From assembly GCA_018292915.2 (NCBI GenBank), contig JACVVK020000058.1:1358501-1422500 (forward strand): a stretch of 64,000 nt of DNA. The letters are read 5' to 3'. Made by a program: the position numbers and the translations under genes. Positions 43,075-55,905 of the stretch are shown here, piece by piece (the stretch's first letter is position 1; each line of letters starts with the position of its first letter). Source of the DNA: Batillaria attramentaria (taxonomy: Eukaryota > Mollusca > Gastropoda > Batillariidae). The notes under the pieces were generated by a model. The model was not told the DNA's origin. It saw nothing but the letters and a program-made list of their open reading frames with translations, and did not search any database.

Positions 43075-44837
43075 CCCGGTTGAGAATCAAATAATCTTTT
43101 ACGTATACAGGTACAGAATGTGTGCACTGGGGGTTCCAGAAATGTACACATCCTATCTTGATGTTTGTGTGCACTTGTGGTTTTATTGAATTTTATCGAT
43201 GAAAGTGTTAACACTTTTGTTATCAGATATGAAAAGACTGTCTCGACCCTGTCACGCGCTCCTTCACTCGCGAACACGTACGCTCGAACACACGAAAACA
43301 GGAATACGCGAAAATTTCTAATCTTTATGTACAAAAGGACGCAGACAAACACACGCGAGTTCAGTGGCTCGTTATGACAGTAAGAGTTTACTCGAGAGTG
43401 TGTAAACGTCCAAACGACTCCAGAACAGACGATGCTGTCTTGAGGGTCTTATTGTCTCGCGGATCGCAGCCGTAGACATTGTCGTGCTACCTGCACCCGA
43501 GCTTGGCCTGTCTGTGGGTCCCTAGGGCACTGTCACCCACCGTCGCTTGATGCGTGGACCTGGACATGACCAAGCCAGTTAGGTAGCGGACACTCCCAGG
43601 ACGAAGACCTTGATCATCATTCGTACCAGAACCATCCTATACAAAGGGCAAACAACGGTTCCCTCGAAGTTCGTCAAATACTAGGTGGCTTCTCGTGTGT
43701 TGCACAGTATGAGTGGCACAGTACAGGCTCTAACTAGCGATAAAATACCTGCCACTGGTACCCCACGAACTACACGAATTGTACGTGCAGATCATTCTGC
43801 TCGCTCATTGCAATTCAGTCAGTTGGTGCTGAAATCGCTAAACAAGCACAGACGAGTTAATGCGAAGGATAATAGGTACCCTACATGGCATGGCAGTACA
43901 CTAGTGGGGTGTGTTTGCACAAAACATTCTTGCATTTTAACAATATATTTGGGTTCTGACAAAGTCAATACAATAAATTTCGCAAATGCGTGTTGAAAAC
44001 CGATATAGACTGATAGACTGAAAGTGCGGTACACATTTTTATTTTTCTAATAAAGTTTCATGCAATTCCGAATTAAGAAGCAAGCATGAGTGATTAGTCG
44101 TAGTCTACTAATGTGTGTCCGCAATAGGATTACAAAAACTGCTCAATAGCGTTGAAACATTTTTGATACTCACTGGGAACTATTTAAACAGGTCCACAGT
44201 AGATGTTTTTTTTTTTTTCTGGAGTAAAGTTAGTTGTATCAGAAAGTGTTGCAAGTATTGTGTTGATTCCTGGAGAGACAACCAGGACTAACGATATCTA
44301 GAATCTTATTACCGAAACATCTGGTATAATTAACTTCATACACATACATGTAATAACATTTATTTGAATCTACCTGTGACCCGTGGTGTTGGGTACTGCT
44401 GTGTCAAAAGAAAAATTCTATGTAAATTAATACTATAAACACACAAAAAATGGAAACAATTTCAGGAAATGACTCTGTCAAGTCTGAACGAAGAGTTGAA
44501 CTTTTAAAAGAAAAATCGCATATAAACTATTCAGGATCAATTGGCAGCTGAAAGAACATTTACATCAGTCTTTGTTTGAGAAAATGGTCTAATAAAAAAA
44601 AAAAAGCAAAGAGCTTGTCCTCTTGTACTCTGAGCGATATGACAGAATACTATTGTGGTGATAGCATTGAGTTCGACATGCATGCTACAGTGAGAAATGC
44701 GTGACCAGCAACATCAACATTTCAAGTGTCGAAATTTAATATTGGAGTAGCGCCCTCTTTTCATCCCAATAACCACCTATTACTGACCAGCAGCGATTTA
44801 CCCAATATACGTTCAGAGAAATTGCACTGACAAGCAA
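42255..44837. other. upstream flank of gene Y
   Basis: Homologous to 10765-12150 in patches (42290-42620, 42900-43220, 43990-44100). Contains (CA)n at 43003-43067. No exon, promoter motif or RNA gene recognised between 43230 and 44837. Confidence 0.45.
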
Positions 44838-45007
44838 GGGTGGATGGGTGTTTGGGACGTTAAACTCCTTTCCCGTCACGTATGGGTGATATCAACGACG
44901 GGGCAGCGAGAAAAAGACCAGCACAAATATTTGGCCCCAGCCGGGATTCGAACTCACAACCCGAGCGTTGAGAGTGCAACGCTCTACCATTCGGCTATCC
45001 CGGTTCA
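44838..45007 (-). mobile_element. SINE1, full-length, with target duplication
   Basis: Complete element on the minus strand, flanked by the 13-bp duplication CACTGACAAGCAA at 44825-44837 and 45008-45020. Confidence 0.95.
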
Positions 45008-45235
45008 CACTGACAAGCAAACTAAAAGCGTTCAAACGTGAATTTGAATAGTCCAAAACGTGCTACATACTGTAGCATATATTACTTCTGTAGCGCTTAC
45101 ATGTAAAATATTAGGTCTTTATGTTTGTTTTTCTTTACTTTCCTTTGTGCCACTGTTGACATTAAGGTCATAACAACACAACTTCGCAACGGTAGCAACG
45201 GCAAACCCCGCCAGTATATACTCTGTGACAGATTT

Positions 45236-45303
45236 CTACCGTTTATTTGGTCGCTGTCTGACATGCATCAACGTGTCGTATTCGTCATCAGGATCTCGGC
45301 AAG
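45236..45303 (-). CDS. orphan terminal tail exon
   Basis: Acceptor GTGACACAG, phase 1, 68 bp, stop TAG at 45238-45236. It encodes CRDPDDEYDTLMHVRQRPNK, closely like the last exon of gene Z (DDEYNTLMISGRQP) but ending soon after. It lies downstream of the gene W tail exon, so it may be an alternative last exon of W or the relic of another array member. Confidence 0.5.
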
Positions 45304-45791
45304 CTGTGTCACATCGATCCGAAGAACACAAAACAAACCAACACCTTCTGTTATCTCAATTCAACCACGTGGTTAATAAAAATGTCTCTTTTCGTGGTAA
45401 GAAAGATAGTTGTTTCATCAATCGTCGTAAAGTTTGGCTGACGATCTATTATATTGGACAACACGAAGAAGACGCGACGAAGACCGTACATGAAAAGTAA
45501 GTTCAAGGCACTGATCATGTGAAACTCCCCTCTGCGCGCTCAGCTAAGGAGGATGGGACACTGTTTTTGTACACGGGTACTTTTCCAGTTTTCCCTAATG
45601 TCGCAGAAGCTAACAAATGAGAGTCACAAAACCAGCTGAACAAGTACACACGGAGGAGACCAGCAAGCAAACCAACGTAAATGTCTTCTTCAGGGACACA
45701 CAAACAAGAACATGCGGCAACACTAACAGTTTGCTTAAGAACGCTGCGAAAGTGTCTACTATCAATGTTCTTTCAGGGTGTTGCCATGGTA

Positions 45792-46501
45792 TCAGACGTC
45801 AGAACCGATGTGGCTGTACAGCTGCTCTGCATCAGGATTCGTGGGAGTATCGGAGTTACGTCCCTGGAATGTGAGAACATTGTATTCGTCATCGCCACCA
45901 CATGTCTTCACCGGATCTGACGTATCTTTTGGGCTGCGTTTTACAGCAGCTGTAGGCTTGGACTTGAGGGTGGGTTTGGGCTTCAAGTCTGGTTTGGGCT
46001 TCTGAACTTCGCCATAGTTACCATCCCCTTCATCAATATCATGCTGCATTGGGCCAGGTTTGTTGACTTGGGCATACACGTCTCCTCCAGTCTTGGGTCG
46101 TGATTTGTTCACCTGGGCGTAGACATCGGGCTGAAATGTTGGTTCTGTGTTTCTTTTCCTCGACTTCTCAACGACGGCGTACTCGTCTCCTTGGGTGGCT
46201 TGGCCAGAAACTGCACCAGCAGGTTTAGATATTGGGGCATCCACGTCACTATACAGATCATGATCCAGTGATGGCCGGTGTGTCTGAGGGAAGCTTCTAT
46301 TCCCTTGTGGCGAACCTGTGCTGACGGCGGCGTATCCGTCATCGTAGGAATCCAGATTATGGTCTTCGTATGTAGGGTCTACTGTGTCCAGAGCCGGTTG
46401 TTTCTGTGCGATGTAAGGACGAGAGGCTGGTTGCGGTATGTCGTTGATCTCGTACGGGTCTTGTCCAGGTCCGTACAACGTATTAATGTGCTCCACGACC
46501 T
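45792..46501 (-). CDS. gene W tail exon with repeated tyrosine motifs
   Basis: It begins VVEHINTLYGPGQDPYEIND and ends EQLYSHIGSDV and TGA (45794-45792). Tyr motifs of the YxxV/L/I type: GYAAV, LYSDV, EYAVV, two VYAQV, EYNVL and LYSHI, mostly preceded by Asp or Glu. VYAQVNK is reminiscent of the ITSM TIYAQVQK of SLAM receptors but lacks the Thr at -2. A Lys-Pro repeat (KPKPDLKPKPTLKSKP) lies between. The acceptor is CCAG|AG (phase 1) or CCAGAG|GTC (phase 0). It matches gene Z's tail spread over three exons at 54154, 53454 and 52979. Confidence 0.85.
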
Positions 46502-47022
46502 CTGGCAAAATGTTCAAAAGAAAATAATGATTGTAGTAAACCTACGGGTTAGACCATCGTGTTATGTACTTTGAGAAAAAAACAAACAAACACGTCTTTA
46601 TGTTCTCCTTTGATATGCGTACGCCAACCGGGTTTCTACCAGTCAAAGTGAAGCAACCATCTTTTAGTATACTGCTCTGAAAAACTCTAAACATTGAGAG
46701 AGTCAAACCAAGTCAAACTCATCAAATACCAAACAATTATAAGAAGTGTTTCATTTTTCCTGAATTCACTCCCAGACTCAACCTTTTGTTTTGCAGTGTG
46801 CATGTGTGTAGGTGTGTATTGGTTGTTGGTATGTATGTAGGCGTGCTTGTCTGTATGTCTGACTGTATGTATGACTATATGTATGCATGTATGGATGGAT
46901 GGATGTAAATTCGACTGTTTCGTGTGCCCTTCACCTGTCTATATGTTGTCGGCTTGTTTGTTTGTTTGTGTGGCTTTTGCGCACGGATATCAAAATCATA
47001 AAGTTCTGTAAGACCGGCATTC

Positions 47023-47124
<102 letters not shown>

Positions 47125-47196
47125 AACAGGTACAAGCTGTAAGTGGTAGTTGCTGAGCTAGAGAAAGAGAGAGAGAAAGAGGGAAAGAGGGATTAC

Positions 47197-47223
47197 CTTC
47201 CCCGCCATCCATTTTTGGTTGCG
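47197..47223 (-). CDS. gene W putative 27-nt microexon
   Basis: Acceptor CAATTACAG, donor GAAG|GTAATC, encoding RNQKWMAGK in phase 0 to 0. It fits between the TM exon (ends phase 0) and the tail exon if that uses its phase-0 acceptor. Assigned by splice signals and phase only. Confidence 0.35.
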
Positions 47224-47611
47224 CTGTAATTGACAAAAGGCAAACATATCTGTTTACTGAAATGGAAGTTATTACAAACGTACGAGAGAAGGCATTCTTT
47301 ACTTTTTATGAATAGTAATACATTTTCAAATATGGACGTAGTATGTTAACCAAAAGGACAGAAACCCACCCCCGCGTCTCTGTAGAGATACTGTTCAAAA
47401 CAAGTATCGTGATGCTTTCGGTTTACTACCCTATTATACTGCTTTTACTTCAACCATTTTAAAATAAATCAGCAGAGCTTCCAACAGAGGATGGTGTCGT
47501 GACAATTGAACATAATATGGAGATCACTGTTTCCCAATAGTGCAATTGTCTCATCAGCGTTCTTAATCTTAAATAGTATTGAAAACACTCGATATCCCAA
47601 ACTAAAATTAC

Positions 47612-47856
47612 CTTTTCTTTTTTGACGAAGAAGACAATCATGATGACAATAATGGTGATAAGGACGACACCACCAGTCACACTCCCAGCAATTGCAGCAA
47701 CTGAGCTGCCACTGTCTGTTTGCCTGCTTTTGTCTCCCGAAGTGTTCCCCCCATTTTGATTGCTTTCTGTGTGTTCTCCTTGAGTAGAGGTCGGTCCACC
47801 GTCGTTGTTCGTGGTCTGTGTTGTCTGGGTGCCAGCTTGTGTCGTCGTGCTTGTGA
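47612..47856 (-). CDS. gene W stalk and transmembrane exon
   Basis: Likely acceptor ATGTTTAG, donor GAAAAG|GTAATT, 245 bp. It encodes a Thr/Ser/Gln/Asn-rich stalk (TSTTTQAGTQTTQTTNNDGG and onward, probably O-glycosylated), then SSVAAIAGSVTGG, about 20 hydrophobic residues and VKKEK. The acceptor lacks a good pyrimidine tract, so the 5' boundary is tentative. The TM layout matches genes X, Y and Z. Confidence 0.75.
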
Positions 47857-47971
47857 CTAAACATTACGATGGGAATTATGCAGCTGTGCGATAAGCTGTG
47901 CGTTGCTGATCTTGTAATAATGATGTTTTCATGCGACATGTTGCAAGTTGCTTCGACTACGAAGGGTTCAC

Positions 47972-48124
47972 ATTTTCCTAGCAACGTTTTGACTGACCAT
48001 TTCCCTTCATCTATGTACCAGGTCATCGTCTGCTTGGAATCAAGGCAGTCACAAAACACTGGATCATGGCTGTCCTCATCAATGTGAATTGTGTACTGGT
48101 CGTCGCATCCCCGAAGACGAATTG
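47972..48124 (-). CDS. gene W Ig-like exon (end uncertain)
   Basis: Acceptor TTATAAG, frame IRLRGCDDQYTIHIDED, FCDCLDSKQTMTWYIDEGKW, then TLLGK. Cys-x-Cys followed by M-T-W-Y recalls the B/C strands of an Ig V-like domain and exon 2 of X and Y. A phase-1 donor AAAT|GTGAAC is possible at 47972, but the frame stays open with protein-like sequence (VEATCNMSHENIII) to about 47860, so the exon may be longer. No signal-peptide exon was securely linked to it. Confidence 0.5.
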
Positions 48125-48302
48125 CTTATAATTTTTTTTAAAAAGTTTTGAATCAATGTAAACACAGAGAACCAAACAAAACCAAGTCTCCAGGAAATAC
48201 TAACGAGGTCGTACAATAATGTGCTTTTGAATGCGACATCGTTTCGGGAGCAATTCAATCATAGGTTTGTTATATAACACCCAAAACCGCTTTCGCGATC
48301 CA

Positions 48303-48350
<48 letters not shown>
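48303..48350. repeat. (CA)n microsatellite
   Basis: About 48 bp. Confidence 0.95.
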
Positions 48351-49627
<1,277 letters not shown>

Positions 49628-49676
49628 AGAGAGAGACGAAGAAGGAAAAACATAGCTTTATTCACCACCAGCTTAA

Positions 49677-50310
49677 TGTGTTACACTTAAAGCACTTGAG
49701 CAAGAAGTTACACCAGCTAGTAAAGTTAGGAAGACAATCTAAGCTTTATATGCCATCATTATGTATATACTGCCTGGTATTGGTGATAATGCTGATAATG
49801 ATTATGCTCCTGAAGATGATGGGTGGGTGGGTGTTTGGGGGTTTAACGTCCTTTTCCACCACATACGAGTGATATCAAAGACGGGACAACGATGAAAAAG
49901 CCAGCACAAATATTTGGCCCCAGCCGGGATACGAACTCACGACCCGAGCATTAGAAGTCCAACGCTCTACCATTCGGCCACCCCTGAAGATGATGGTGAT
50001 GACGGTGATGGCGGATTTGTAACAAGTCTAACTCAATAATCACAATCAGTACGAACGAGTATGAGTGTCCTGTTATGAGCTGCTAAGGTCCTAAGGGGAT
50101 TTTCCCGTAACTTTGTGAAATTTCAAGCCAGCAGCAGTTATTTCCCATTTCCAGGCCTGCGCAAAAGCAACCATTCACATACTCGGCATGTAGCCTCGGT
50201 ATGTATGTAATCATTAAACATCTTGGAACATTGTCGTGATATGGTATACTTCAAAATGCTGAAACAGTACATTGTAAGCTCTATGCAAGAATTTACAAAA
50301 TGTAAAAATA
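49677..50310. repeat. direct duplication, copy 1 (with SINE)
   Basis: Matches 50939-51375: shared GTTACACTT, TGTATG-CTGCCTGGTATTG, CGGATTTGTAACAAGTCTAA and AGTATGAGTGTCCTG. This copy alone contains the SINE1 at 49823. No coding content seen. Confidence 0.85.
49823..49982 (-). mobile_element. SINE1 with target duplication and an empty site
   Basis: Full-length element flanked by the 14-bp duplication CCTGAAGATGATGG at 49809-49822 and 49983-49996. The paired locus near 51064-51075 has a single uninterrupted copy of this word, apart from one mismatch. Confidence 0.95.
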
Positions 50311-50678
50311 AATTGCCAGAGGAACACGACTTTCTTTGACGGTCCATTCCTGAACAGACTGGGACGTACCAGACAAAGCTTCTAAAAATAGCCCCAAATC
50401 ACTGCCGTCTAGCCAGTCCACAGTCCGCAGCCAAGCAAACGCCGTCTGCTCAGAACGCGGAATATACATCTACAACAACTAATACGCCGACCACAGACAC
50501 CACAATCGTCTCAGATGCTATATTGTGACCCAAGTGACTGATTCTGATGAACAGAGTCAGCACACTGGACGAAAAGTTATCCACTCGCTGCCGCATGCCT
50601 GTCGTACGTATTGAGACTTAAAAAAAAAAAATTCCGGAACCATGTTTCGGAACTGGCTCCGTACCGCCACATTTCGTT

Positions 50679-50766
50679 GTCTTCACTCAACTCCCGGAAC
50701 AGCATGGCACAAATTACTGGGTGTCTTCACTCAACTCCCGGAACAGCATGACACAAATTACTGGGT
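50679..50766. repeat. 44-bp tandem duplication
   Basis: Two copies of a unit with CTTCACTCAACTCCCGGAAC and AGCATGRCACAAATTACTGG, one mismatch. Confidence 0.9.
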
Positions 50767-50938
50767 GAATAACTGTCGGCCAGGCTATAAACACAACGGA
50801 TCTAGAGCAATCAGCCTCGAAAAAAAAATTCACAAACATTCTTTCTGATTATAGCCGGGAAACTCGTTAAACCATCTTACTGTTATCTCCAGAAGAGAAT
50901 CTGTCCTAGGAGGCCCTGTGAACCATCCCTTTATTAAT

Positions 50939-51375
50939 CTGTTACACTTACAGCACTTGAAGAATGAGTTACACCAGCTAGTGAATTTGAAACCCAATCT
51001 AATTATGTTCCATCATTATGTATGCTGCCTGGTATTGATGATCATGATGATAATGATAATGCTGCTGAAGATGATGGTGATGACGGATTTGTAACAAGTC
51101 TAAGTCAACAATCACAATTAGTACAAACGAGTATGAGTGTCCTGGCATGAGCTGCTAAGGTCCCAAGGGGATTTCCCCTCACTTGTGTGAAATTCAAGCC
51201 AGCAGCAGTTACTTCCCATTTCCAGGTCTGCGCACAAGCAATCATTCACATACTCGGTATGTAGCCTTAATCGTTAAACATCTTGGAACATTGTCGTGAT
51301 TCGTTGTCCTTCAAAATGCTGAAACAGTACACTGTAAACAATAATATTATGCAAGAATTTACATAACGAAATGTA
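50939..51375. repeat. direct duplication, copy 2 (empty site)
   Basis: The partner of 49677-50310, lacking the SINE. Confidence 0.85.
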
Positions 51376-52332
51376 CAAATGCATATACAGACATGTAGGA
51401 ACAATGTACAGAGCAGGACAAAAGACAGTAAAACTGAAACAGGATCAGAAATCCTACTTTTAAAAATCCTATCATTTATACAGCACTTGCTCTTTCTAAT
51501 CTGCACTTGTAAGCTGGGAATGTAACCGGGTGCCCAGGGAGGGTCAGGTTCATGCAGGCAGGGAGGCAAAACGCAGAGGTCGCTTTGGCTTGTGTTTATG
51601 AACCCAGTAAAGGCCGTGGAACGCCGAAGCGGTCGCGCGTGTTTTTTTTTTTTTTTTTTTAAGAATATTTTCTGTGACGTCTTTCCTATGAATCATACAT
51701 TTGACGTAATCACTTTTACAGAACACTCTGGCTGGCGGGAAAGGGTAACAAAGTGGTGAAAAATGACAAAATACACACATTAAACTAAAATAACAACAAA
51801 ACAGGGTTAAAATGTACAAGCTCTTCTGCAACTAGTGCAGTTTACCGGATAGCTCCAGCTTAAACGACTGCGGAGACATTTAACACTAAATGGACACAAA
51901 CACACACAACTAATCAGTTGGCGTTGGCACATGCGCCATCGTGGATACGCAACACTGCACCACAGACGTATAGATCTAGATCTATACGTCGATGCACTGC
52001 ACGCGTTCGGCTAGGCAGGGCGTCCAGATCGAGGATGTGACTTCCCCGATCACTCATGGGTTACCCGAACTTGCGTGCGGCTAGCATACAAGCAAACAAA
52101 CTTAAGGCTACTGTACCGAGCTGGCCAGAAAACAGAAGGTAGCGGGCGAGTGGGCACAAACCACTCCGCTACACTAACTAGTTACTTCTAACAGTAGTGC
52201 ATGTGAAAGCCTTCCATGCCATGGATATGAATTCCAGCGGGGAACGTTTCAGTAAAATACTGAAGCGCGTTAATGCATCGAAATCTATACCCGAAAGAGA
52301 CTAAGAGAATGCGCCAAAGGGATTCAAGGCTG
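51376..52332. other. no gene recognised
   Basis: A T-run at 51641-51660 and a short palindrome AGATCTAGATCT near 51970. No exon or repeat family identified. Confidence 0.4.
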
Positions 52333-52518
52333 CTAACAGAACGAGACTGAGAGAGGACAGATTAAAATGAAATGCCAACTTCGATGTAGCCGATACAGCA
52401 CATTTTTACCCGTCGCCCCCCCCCCCCCCTTCCCCCTCTCCCTTAGCCCCACTTCCATCCCCGCCCGTACCCCCATACTACAAACAAACGCGACTAAAAT
52501 TAAGGTTACTTTGTTCAA
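52333..52518 (-). CDS. possible signal-peptide exon (weak)
   Basis: A minus-strand ATG opens MNKVTLILVAFVCSMGVRAG, a credible secretory signal. It is placed upstream of gene W and downstream of gene Z, so it could be the first exon of W. No good phase-1 donor follows and the rest of the frame is Gly-rich from a poly-C tract, so it may be chance. Confidence 0.2.
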   Translation of the reverse strand: MNKVTLILVAFVCSMGVRAGMEVGLRERGKGGGGATGKNVLYRLHRSWHFILICPLSVSFC

Positions 52519-52978
52519 GTTTCGTTTTCGAAACTAATGAACACAAAGTTTGCATAACAGGGTACAGCACGGAGATTTAAACTGAAATGTGAATCATGAC
52601 AAGAAGTATTGTTTACAAGTGTGCATTAACACGAAATTTCGATACACAGTCTTATCCTTGATGTGAGCAGTACTTAACAAGGAAAAACGTTTCTTGTTTT
52701 GTTTCTGTTCATGTCAATCCGGTTCTGATGAGCGAATGTTTATACTGATATTATGTACATGCACATCATGTGCTGGGTTCATCATCGCTTGTCTTCAGTG
52801 GAAATTTCAAAGTGAAGTAAAAAACGTAAGTTCACAGCGCATTCCACACCTTCCATTTCTCCAAAATTCCCAGGCTACTAACATCATGACGGCATTGAAA
52901 TTCCCAGGAGTTAAGAGCCGGAAATGGCAATTTATCTTCGAAACTCCAGTCTATCAATGTGTGCCCAGACACGGGGTA

Positions 52979-53101
52979 TCAAATGTCTCCAATATGACTG
53001 TACTCTGGATTCTGTCCTTTGTCTGATTCTGACGGCTGCCGTCCAGAAATCATCAGCGTGTTGTATTCGTCATCGGCAGCTGGTGTTTGCGTCATATCCA
53101 C
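52979..53101 (-). CDS. gene Z last exon: EYNTL and EYSHI tail
   Basis: Acceptor TTGCCAG, phase 0, 123 bp, ending TGA at 52981-52979. Encodes VDMTQTPAADDEYNTLMISG and later NPEYSHIGDI. Both Tyr motifs align with the end of the gene W tail (DDEYNVL and QLYSHIGSDV). Tyr-based SH2 docking is inferred. Confidence 0.8.
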   Translation of the reverse strand: MDMTQTPAADDEYNTLMISGRQPSESDKGQNPEYSHIGDI

Positions 53102-53453
53102 CTGGCAACAGAGAATATCTCTAGTGTTCAACTCAGCGGAGAGAGTTAGACACACTTACTTACGCACATTTCGCACATTAGTTAGACACAGAGTTAGACA
53201 CAGTTTCATTACAGTTAGGACACAGTTACTTTCATTACATTTAGACAGTTAGACACATGGTTACGTACATTCTGATTCAATTCTAGAAAATTATTTTTAA
53301 GAGTGAAATGTAAACAGCACGAAAGATGTTGGCCTAAGCTTTTATCCACATGTCACTGTGCCGAAAACGAGCAAGATATTAGTGCATCAAGTAGCTGGAT
53401 TGTGCTGGTATGTAAATAAAAAAAAAAAACCTCGAGAAACAAACAAAACTGAC

Positions 53454-53545
53454 TCCACTAATGGTGGGTGACGACGGGTGCTCGGGAGAAAACGCTCCGA
53501 CGTTCTCGTAGTTGTATCTGACACCTCTTGCACTGGATCTGGCAC
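53454..53545 (-). CDS. gene Z tail exon 2
   Basis: Acceptor TTTCACAG, donor GGA|GTCAGT (non-consensus C at +3), 92 bp, phase 1 to 0. Encodes ARSSARGVRYNYENVGAFSP and PSSPTISG. It bridges the phase-1 end of the preceding exon and the phase-0 start of the last one. YENV supplies another YxxV motif, and YEN fits the Grb2 SH2 pattern YxN. No counterpart is seen in gene W. Confidence 0.6.
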
Positions 53546-54153
53546 CTGTGAAAGGAGGTGACGCGTAAAAGGTTTGCAGTTGCCACAACCAATGCAAAAC
53601 GAACGATAACTGTAAGTAAAAACGTGGAAATAAAATAGACACTTATAAACAGCCGAACTTATCCACAGACAACATTAGGAGCTTTTGAGATAGGACCTCA
53701 TAAAAAATGGGAGGGGAGGGATGGGGGGGGGGGGGGGGGGCTTTTGAGAAAACTGAATCAAAAACCTTGGGGTGGGGGGGTGGGGGGGGGGGGTAAATTA
53801 AGAGACTTTGGTTCATTTCTGTCCTTAAACCGCTGAGTTTCAAGACTGAATACAGCTTAAACCCATGCTAAAAACGACCATTTATATAACACCCAAGCAA
53901 CACCGGCTTGATTTCCATGTCAGCTTTAGCAGAAAACAAGTTTTGTTTCAAAAACAAGTATTCAACAAACATATCTCAGACCTACACCATGCTGTAGGAA
54001 TAATTTTTGTACCAACAGAAAGCTGCATTGTTTAGTTATACAAGTAACTCCACATGCTCAGAATCAACTTCCGCCCCCCGTCTAGAGGTCCATCACATTT
54101 TCTACAAGTGATGCCCTCTCTAGCACTAAAATTGCATACTATGCAAAACCTAC
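53546..54153. other. intron with poly-G tracts
   Basis: G-rich runs at about 53722-53741 and 53768-53792 (C-rich on the transcribed strand). No exon seen. Confidence 0.5.
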
Positions 54154-54672
54154 CACCATCAGCGTCTGCAGATTTGCGTTTGGAGGTTCGCTTTGGTTTG
54201 ACAGTCGGTTTGGCTTTCCTGGAGTCTGTGTTGACGTGTTCCGGGCCACGGTTTTCTTGTGTCTGCCTTGCAGAGCCGGTAGCAGAATGACGTGCTTTCG
54301 GACCTTTGTTGACTTGCGCATAAACATCACCATGCTGGGAGGTTGACGGAGAAACATCCAGTGTTTGGGTTCGATTCTTTTTGGCCGTCTTGTCAACAGC
54401 TGCGTAGACATCTGGTGGGCCGTTCGCGTCGCCTTGGTTGTCAGCAACAGTCGTGTAGTTGGCGTCTGCGCTGTGAGGTGGTTCTCGGCGGGTGTCAGAG
54501 ATTGCTTGATAGCTGGAGCCGTCATCGTCATGTTCCTCCATGGTCTTGTTCTGTGAAGAAACCTTCCATGCCACTGCAACGGGTCTTGGTGAGGGAACGG
54601 GGTGCATGTTAGCTGCCGAGGCTTCATCCATTCCATAAATCACGTTGATGTGTTCCTCAAACTCTGTTTCAG
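54154..54672 (-). CDS. gene Z tail exon 1: repeated tyrosine motifs
   Basis: Acceptor TTCTTGCAG, donor GGTG|GTAGGT, 519 bp, phase 1 at both ends. Encodes ETEFEEHINVIYGMDEASAA, then SSYQAI (a canonical ITIM pattern, SxYxxI), NYTTV, DVYAAVDK and DVYAQVNKG, and a Lys/Pro-rich stretch. Aligned with the gene W tail at EHIN and VYAQVNK. Acts in the cytoplasm; SHP- or SAP-type adaptor recruitment is a family-based guess. Confidence 0.85.
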
Positions 54673-55075
54673 CTGCAAGAATTAAACGATCCAGTATATT
54701 TATAAGATAAAAAGTGAGGCTTCGCAATGACAGTGCAGACTCGTGTATATAATAATGATACTTATATCGTCTTTGTCATTAATCAGACAGTATTCATATC
54801 GGTTTCTCGGAACCATCATTATAGTACATATTTCTAGTACCACTTGAACAATTGAAAATACAGAATGCAAAAAAAGCAGTGTTTTCTCGCTGGTTCAAAA
54901 TTGGTCCCCAAACATCTATCACTATTAGACTAGGGGCGCCATTGTAGAAAAGGTGAGAAATTGCTGCATTAGCATACGTGTGATTGCATGTATTCCATGA
55001 CCGCATTCACAGCGTAAGAATACAATACACAGTCTACAGTTTACATTAATGCCTGTATTTCACAAAATCACGATA

Positions 55076-55240
55076 GCCGGGATAGCTGAATGGTAGAGCA
55101 TTGGATTTTCAATGCTCGGGTCGTGAGTTCGAATCCCGGCTGGAGCCATATGCTTGTGCTGGTCTGATTCTCGTTGCCCCGTGTTTGATATCAAGCGTAC
55201 GTGGTGGAAAAGGACGTTAAACTCAACACATCCATCCCCG
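55076..55240 (+). mobile_element. SINE1, orthologous to 1320-1490
   Basis: Same insertion as in copy A, with the CAAGCGTACGTGGTGG variant shared by both. Confidence 0.9.
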
Positions 55241-55764
55241 GCCCCACAAAATCCAGCGCACTCTATTCAACATTTCTCATTGAGCCCGTTTTCGAAACAA
55301 GTCCAAAAGTGTTTGTTTTGTTTGTTTGTTTGTTTTTTTTTTTTTTACTTCGCTTACCTTCTTCGTTTGGCGTGTTGCTTATTCCGTGGCTCTGATTGGA
55401 AGTCTCTGGAACTGACAATACGAAACTGTGACTAATTTGATTGGTAGTGCCCCGGTGTAACATTACAAACTTACTAACCAGGAGTTACTCCAGAGTAAGA
55501 CAAAATCTAAAGAAATTCTGACTGCGCAAGAAAAACCTCGCACAACAGAAGTACTCCTTGGCTTGGGACTATAACAATAATAATAACAACAGAGTATAGT
55601 GTTCTCTAATATCTTGAACTGATTCTACGCGCCGCAGGCTGAACCTAACACGCACGCTCAAGTGAATTACGCGCATTCTCTTACACATTACGTGGTGCGA
55701 AGCGCAAGCTCAGCAATTCAAGATTTGGGTTTAGCATTGTATTTACTGTATTTTCAATTGGTTG

Positions 55765-55905
55765 AGCTGAACCCCCGACGATCGGCCTGAATAAACGGTG
55801 CAACGTAGGAGAAGGAAAAATGCTTTGCCCCGATTGTTACTCGAACCTGACCTTTCGCATTGTGACGAAGTCTCTTAACCACTAGACCACCGACCGCCCC
55901 GGAAC
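55765..55905 (-). mobile_element. SINE3, orthologous to 3365-3502
   Basis: Same tRNA-like head and body on the minus strand as in copy A, without the G run. Confidence 0.55.

Noticed and set aside
54139..54636. Alternative frames and plus-strand frames over the gene Z tail exon
   Set aside because: Shadows of the true frame, which is supported by phase, splice sites and alignment with gene W.
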